Below the pieces are notes generated by a model. The model made no database searches. It was given only the letters and a program-made list of their open reading frames with translations, and was not told the DNA's origin. The position numbers and the translations under genes were made by a program. From Spirosoma telluris (GTDB lineage Bacteria > Bacteroidota > Bacteroidia > Cytophagales > Spirosomataceae): a stretch of DNA of 64,000 bases. Every line of letters begins with the position of its first letter. Within the stretch, counting starts at the first letter, position 1. Positions 60,751-64,000 of the stretch are shown one piece after another. The stretch spans positions 5,385,001 through 5,449,000 of the forward strand of contig QLII01000001.1 of the NCBI GenBank assembly GCA_003259005.1, in the 5' to 3' direction.

Positions 60751-63069
60751 TCAATCGGTTGGGCTGGTTACTTGAGTGATTGGTTCATAATCGCTTGGCA
60801 AGACACCAAACTGCTCCCTGAAACTTTTTGAGAAATACGACAGGCTCTCAAAACCAACGGTAAAGGCTATTTCTGAGACAGTTCCCGACCGGGCAGCCAG
60901 CAAATTGGCGGCCCGCTGCAAACGGACATGCCGGACAAATTCCGTTGCAGCCTGGTTGGTAAGTGATTTTAATTTGCGGTGAAGCTGCATCCGGCTGAGG
61001 TTTAATTTATCGGCAAGCTGTTCTATCGAAAATGAACTATCACTCAAATGGCTTTCAACAATGCGGATGGCATTTTGCAGAAATACCTCCTCTGCCGATG
61101 AGACCTGAACATGGGTGGGTTTCAGGTATAATTCCCGACTGAAGCGTTCGCGAAGCTTTTGCCGTTGTGCTAGTAGGTTTTCGACACGAGCGGATAGTTC
61201 AAGGGGGTTAAATGGTTTCGCCAGATAATCATCAGCGCCCTCACTGAAACCCTCAATCCGATTCTCGGTGGCCGCTTTAGCCGTCAGCATAATGACTGGA
61301 ATATGATCTGTGATGGGTTGCGTTTTCAGCGTTTTACAGAATTTCATACCGTTCATGATCGGCATCATCCAGTCGCAGATGACAAGGTCCGGCATAGCTT
61401 GTGTCGCCTGATTTAAACCATCCTGCCCATCTACTGCCTCGATGATGCGATAGGCAGGCGTCATTATCTGACGAATGTATTGCCGTACATCAGCATTATC
61501 ATCAATGATAAGCAGCAGTGGTAAGTCGGTTCGATTAGTATCGTGGGTTTCAATAACGACTTCGGGCGATCTATCCTGAATCGCTAATTCAAACTCAGAT
61601 CCAGTGTCATTGCCGGCTTCTGTCTCAACAGTGAGTTCCGTAAGAGGACCTACCGAAGCTACCCAGGTTTCGGCGTCGACGGGTAGCGTTACGGTGAACG
61701 TTGTTCCCTGGGCAACCTGACTTTCAACCGATACTGACCCTTTCAGAACACTAACCAACTCGCGCACCAACGCAAGCCCAATGCCTGTACCCTCTACATT
61801 GGTGGTGGAGTTACCAGCTACCTGATGAAATCGTTCGAAAATTCGTTTTTGCTGATCGGCTGGAATACCAACGCCTGTATCCTGAATCTGAATAATGGCC
61901 TGTTTATCGGCCGAAGCGGCTAACAGAACTAGAATTGCCCCATTGGCAGGGGTGAATTTCAACGCGTTCGCCAGGAGATTCGTAACGATTTTCTCCACCT
62001 TATCCTGGTCGAAATAGGCCGAATTGAACAGATTACTTTTGGCTAAGAAGGCTAATTGTATGGATCGACTATCGGCCAGTGAAGAAAATGACCCCGTTAA
62101 TAAGCGAAGCCATTCGGTGAGGTTACCCGGTTTTACATCGGGCTGAAGCTGCCCAGCATCTAACTTACTCAGGTCCAGTAGTTGATTCACTAAAGCCAGT
62201 AACCGAGATGCATTTCGGTGCATCAACTGATAGGTGGGATAGGCTGGATTTTTTTGCAGTAAATCCGTTAATGGCCCCAGAATCAGGGTAAGTGGTGTGC
62301 GAAACTCGTGGGAGATATTCGTAAAAAACTGCGTTTTGAGCTGGGCTAACTCACGCTGTTCACGTTCACGAACCACTTCCTGTTCAATCGTAATTTTCTG
62401 GATTTCTGTTTGCTTATTCTTATAGCTCAGCCCCAGCGAAAAGCAGAATAATTCGAGTAAGATACCAATGTTGAGGAAGAAAATTGGACTAACTAAACCC
62501 GTGCTATCTTTAAGTGAGGTAAATGAGAGCACCATTGATGCTAATCCGAAAATGAGCAATAGGGCAGAGCCCGTCACGAAGTAATAAACTAATTGGCTCC
62601 GTTGGCTCCAGGCATTTAGTATGCCATATACCGATACGATGGCAACCCCCAGCCGCATCACCGTATGTATCCACTCGTGCGCCGATGAATTTGTCCAGCT
62701 AGTGAAAAACAGACAGATAATTAGTTCTGTAACTACATAGGCAAGCAAAACGTACTCCATCCACCGAAATAGCCAGAAGATACGGGGGAGTAGTTGACGG
62801 AGATCTAAAAAGGAATCGGCGAAACGGTAATAAAAGACATAGGCCAGCATTGGGAAGCCGATCCTGGCGAAGGGGTGAATAACCGATTCGATACGGACAT
62901 CGTTAAATGTCCAACGTACCCAGATAAAAAAATAGATAATCCAGCAGAAAGCATAGGCGGCATAATACCGATAAGCTCGATCGCCGGTCATAATGGCTTG
63001 GGCGCCAATGTATAGCGTCATCATGCCAACCCCGCCCAAAAAGATTAACAGGAACTCCTCGTAAGTCAT
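60751..63069 (-). CDS. One-component hybrid sensor histidine kinase with REC and AraC domains
   Basis: 772 residues. Seven or so transmembrane helices (residues 5-215, 7TM-DISM-like, without a periplasmic sensor domain), HisKA with phospho-acceptor His254 in FFTNISHEFRTPLTLI, HATPase_c (about 345-465; N-box LLANALKFTP, G-boxes DTGVGIP and GTGIGLAL), receiver domain with phospho-acceptor Asp566 (LVICDWMMP) and Lys in YLAKPF, and a C-terminal AraC-type helix-turn-helix (about 660-765, LSRMQLHRKLKSLTNQAATEF and AFTVGFESLSYFSKSFREQFG). It combines sensing, phosphotransfer and DNA binding in one chain; typical hybrids have a large periplasmic domain, so the signal is probably sensed in the membrane. 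Target genes unknown. Confidence 0.92.
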   Translation of the reverse strand: MTYEEFLLIFLGGVGMMTLYIGAQAIMTGDRAYRYYAAYAFCWIIYFFIWVRWTFNDVRIESVIHPFARIGFPMLAYVFYYRFADSFLDLRQLLPRIFWLFRWMEYVLLAYVVTELIICLFFTSWTNSSAHEWIHTVMRLGVAIVSVYGILNAWSQRSQLVYYFVTGSALLLIFGLASMVLSFTSLKDSTGLVSPIFFLNIGILLELFCFSLGLSYKNKQTEIQKITIEQEVVREREQRELAQLKTQFFTNISHEFRTPLTLILGPLTDLLQKNPAYPTYQLMHRNASRLLALVNQLLDLSKLDAGQLQPDVKPGNLTEWLRLLTGSFSSLADSRSIQLAFLAKSNLFNSAYFDQDKVEKIVTNLLANALKFTPANGAILVLLAASADKQAIIQIQDTGVGIPADQQKRIFERFHQVAGNSTTNVEGTGIGLALVRELVSVLKGSVSVESQVAQGTTFTVTLPVDAETWVASVGPLTELTVETEAGNDTGSEFELAIQDRSPEVVIETHDTNRTDLPLLLIIDDNADVRQYIRQIMTPAYRIIEAVDGQDGLNQATQAMPDLVICDWMMPIMNGMKFCKTLKTQPITDHIPVIMLTAKAATENRIEGFSEGADDYLAKPFNPLELSARVENLLAQRQKLRERFSRELYLKPTHVQVSSAEEVFLQNAIRIVESHLSDSSFSIEQLADKLNLSRMQLHRKLKSLTNQAATEFVRHVRLQRAANLLAARSGTVSEIAFTVGFESLSYFSKSFREQFGVLPSDYEPITQVTSPTD

Positions 63070-63160
63070 GCCGATTACTCTACCATTAAGCCTAAACCTA
63101 CGAAGAATCAGTTACTTGCGATTAGCTTAATGAAATTTTAATCTGCTAGACAACAAGGAG

Positions 63161-63535
63161 TTATATTGTTGCTATCGCTTCTAATTCAATAGATAAACCA
63201 TAATGTAGCGGCCCAACAGGTACTACAGAGCGGGCTGGGCGGTGTTCGCCGAAAAACTGGGTGTAGAGTTGATTGACTGTACCCCAGGCACTAATGTCTG
63301 ACACATAAACCGTCACTTTTAGAACGTTGGTCCGTTGACTTCCGGAAGCGAGCAGAATAGCGTCAAGATTAGCGAGTATCTGTTCCATTTGTTCAGCAAT
63401 ACTAGCATCCGAGAGTTTCTGGCCCGTTGGCGTGATAGGTAAAATGCCTGATAAATAGACTAATCCATTGTGGACTACGGCCTGTGAATAATGACCGCCT
63501 GGTGCCGGTGCGTCTGGTGTTTGAATAAAGGTCAT
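63161..63535 (-). CDS. RidA family protein (YjgF/YER057c/UK114)
   Basis: 124 residues, beginning MTFIQTPDAPAPGGHYSQAV with the RidA motif. Family features: GLVYLSGILPITPTG, EQMEQILANLDAILLASGS, VLKVTVYVSDISAWGTVNQLYTQFFGEHRPARSVV and a final LSIELEAIA. RidA proteins hydrolyse reactive enamine/imine intermediates; the Arg in RPARSVV is the conserved deaminase residue. A TTG/ATG at 63589 upstream would add 18 non-conserved residues. Next to the amine oxidase, whose imine products it could plausibly process. Confidence 0.88.
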   Translation of the reverse strand: MTFIQTPDAPAPGGHYSQAVVHNGLVYLSGILPITPTGQKLSDASIAEQMEQILANLDAILLASGSQRTNVLKVTVYVSDISAWGTVNQLYTQFFGEHRPARSVVPVGPLHYGLSIELEAIATI

Positions 63536-63599
63536 ATTGTAATACCGACCGTCCCGGTCGGCAGGGAACTTAGTACATTTACCAATCAATAATTTACGA

Positions 63600-64000
63600 T
63601 CAAATGGAGAGCACCTCCTTCGCTACCCGTTCTCCTGAACGAACAGCTCCGTCAATATAACCATTCCAGATATCCGATGTTTCAGTACCCGCCCAGTGAA
63701 TTCGCCCGACAGGTTTACGCAACGAAGAACCCAGTGTTGTCCAGACACCGGGGCCCATCAGCCCCGCGTAGCATCCTCGCGACCACTCTTCGTCCATAAA
63801 ACTATGATCCAGGTAATGAATAGGGCTGAGCGCTTCCTGTCCAAAGAAGGTCGCAAACGAATGTAAGGCCGACAGTTTACGATCGCTATCGGAAAGCCCT
63901 GAAAACTCTTTTGCCTGATTTCCAAGGACAAATCCCATGAGTATGCCTTGCCTGCCGTCTTTTGGAGAGGTGTCAAACGTAACCGTTACGTGGCCATCCG
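63600..64000 (-). CDS. Flavin monoamine oxidase family protein, C-terminal part (5' partial)
   Basis: The open frame continues to the window edge, giving about 133 C-terminal residues of a larger FAD amine oxidase. Visible: DGRQGILMGFVLGNQAKEF, DHSFMDEEWSRGCYAGLMGPGVWTTLGSSLRKPVGRIHWAGTETSDIWNGYIDGAVRSGERVAKEVL, where GRIHWAGTETSDIWNGYIDGAVRSGERVA is the FAD-binding C-terminal motif of monoamine oxidases. The enzyme oxidises amines to imines and hydrogen peroxide. Eleven bases separate its stop from a point just upstream of the ridA frame, suggesting one operon. Confidence 0.9.
   Translation of the reverse strand, partial: DGHVTVTFDTSPKDGRQGILMGFVLGNQAKEFSGLSDSDRKLSALHSFATFFGQEALSPIHYLDHSFMDEEWSRGCYAGLMGPGVWTTLGSSLRKPVGRIHWAGTETSDIWNGYIDGAVRSGERVAKEVLSI

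Noticed and set aside
1..64000. Search for tRNA, rRNA, CRISPR arrays, insertion sequences and integrases
   Set aside because: No T-loop motifs with cloverleaf context, no regularly spaced repeats, and no transposase or integrase motifs were found by eye.

Overview
The window looks like a chromosomal segment from a member of the Bacteroidota, most likely a Spirosoma-like bacterium of the order Cytophagales. The reasons are a GldJ-type SUMF1 lipoprotein, a DUF4175 giant coiled-coil protein, LVIVD and SusC-like motifs, one-protein sensor kinase/AraC hybrids, many SPII lipoproteins, the Bacteroidota promoter motif TAnnTTTG and the general lack of Shine-Dalgarno sequences. The genus is inference; the phylum is well supported. 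No rRNA, tRNA, CRISPR array, transposase or prophage was seen.

Layout. 1-20 kb is largely housekeeping: threonine synthase (5' end outside), a TPR protein, a DnaA-box-rich intergenic region, a methyltransferase, mnmG, a DUF4175 protein, comF, a GldJ-like lipoprotein, mfd, a barstar-like protein, small enzymes and pdhA. 20-36 kb holds recF, a DUF4038-type glycosidase, a tetR-tolC-hlyD-RND efflux operon, secreted carbohydrate-active proteins, a phosphoesterase, dienelactone hydrolase and two Gly/Tyr-rich secreted proteins. 36-46 kb holds typA and a long minus-strand cluster that starts with an ECF sigma factor and a membrane-anchored putative anti-sigma/beta-barrel protein and continues through four secreted proteins including a serpin. 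46-64 kb holds a sugar-epimerase/PVC-type dehydrogenase-cytochrome pair, a cyclophilin, a small nucleotidyltransferase-like two-gene module, a 2141-residue alpha-2-macroglobulin-like protein carrying a SusC-type N-terminal segment, OmpA, a hybrid sensor kinase, RidA and an amine oxidase running off the end.

Two signals stand out. First, a candidate chromosome origin: six perfect TTATCCACA boxes plus many variants lie in 1194-3469 next to mnmG, and two near-consensus ParB (parS) sites lie at 6424-6439 and 16327-16342, with recF nearby. Second, eight genes carry nine single-base losses, all inside homopolymers (eight in G/C runs, one in an A run) and all repairable by adding one base. This looks more like a systematic sequencing or consensus problem than mass gene decay, and the affected genes should be read as probably intact in the cell.

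Intergenic regions are full of long, often perfect hairpins (up to a 41-bp stem), some belonging to repeated families (CACAGAG type, GATTCTAT type, GAGATCTC type).
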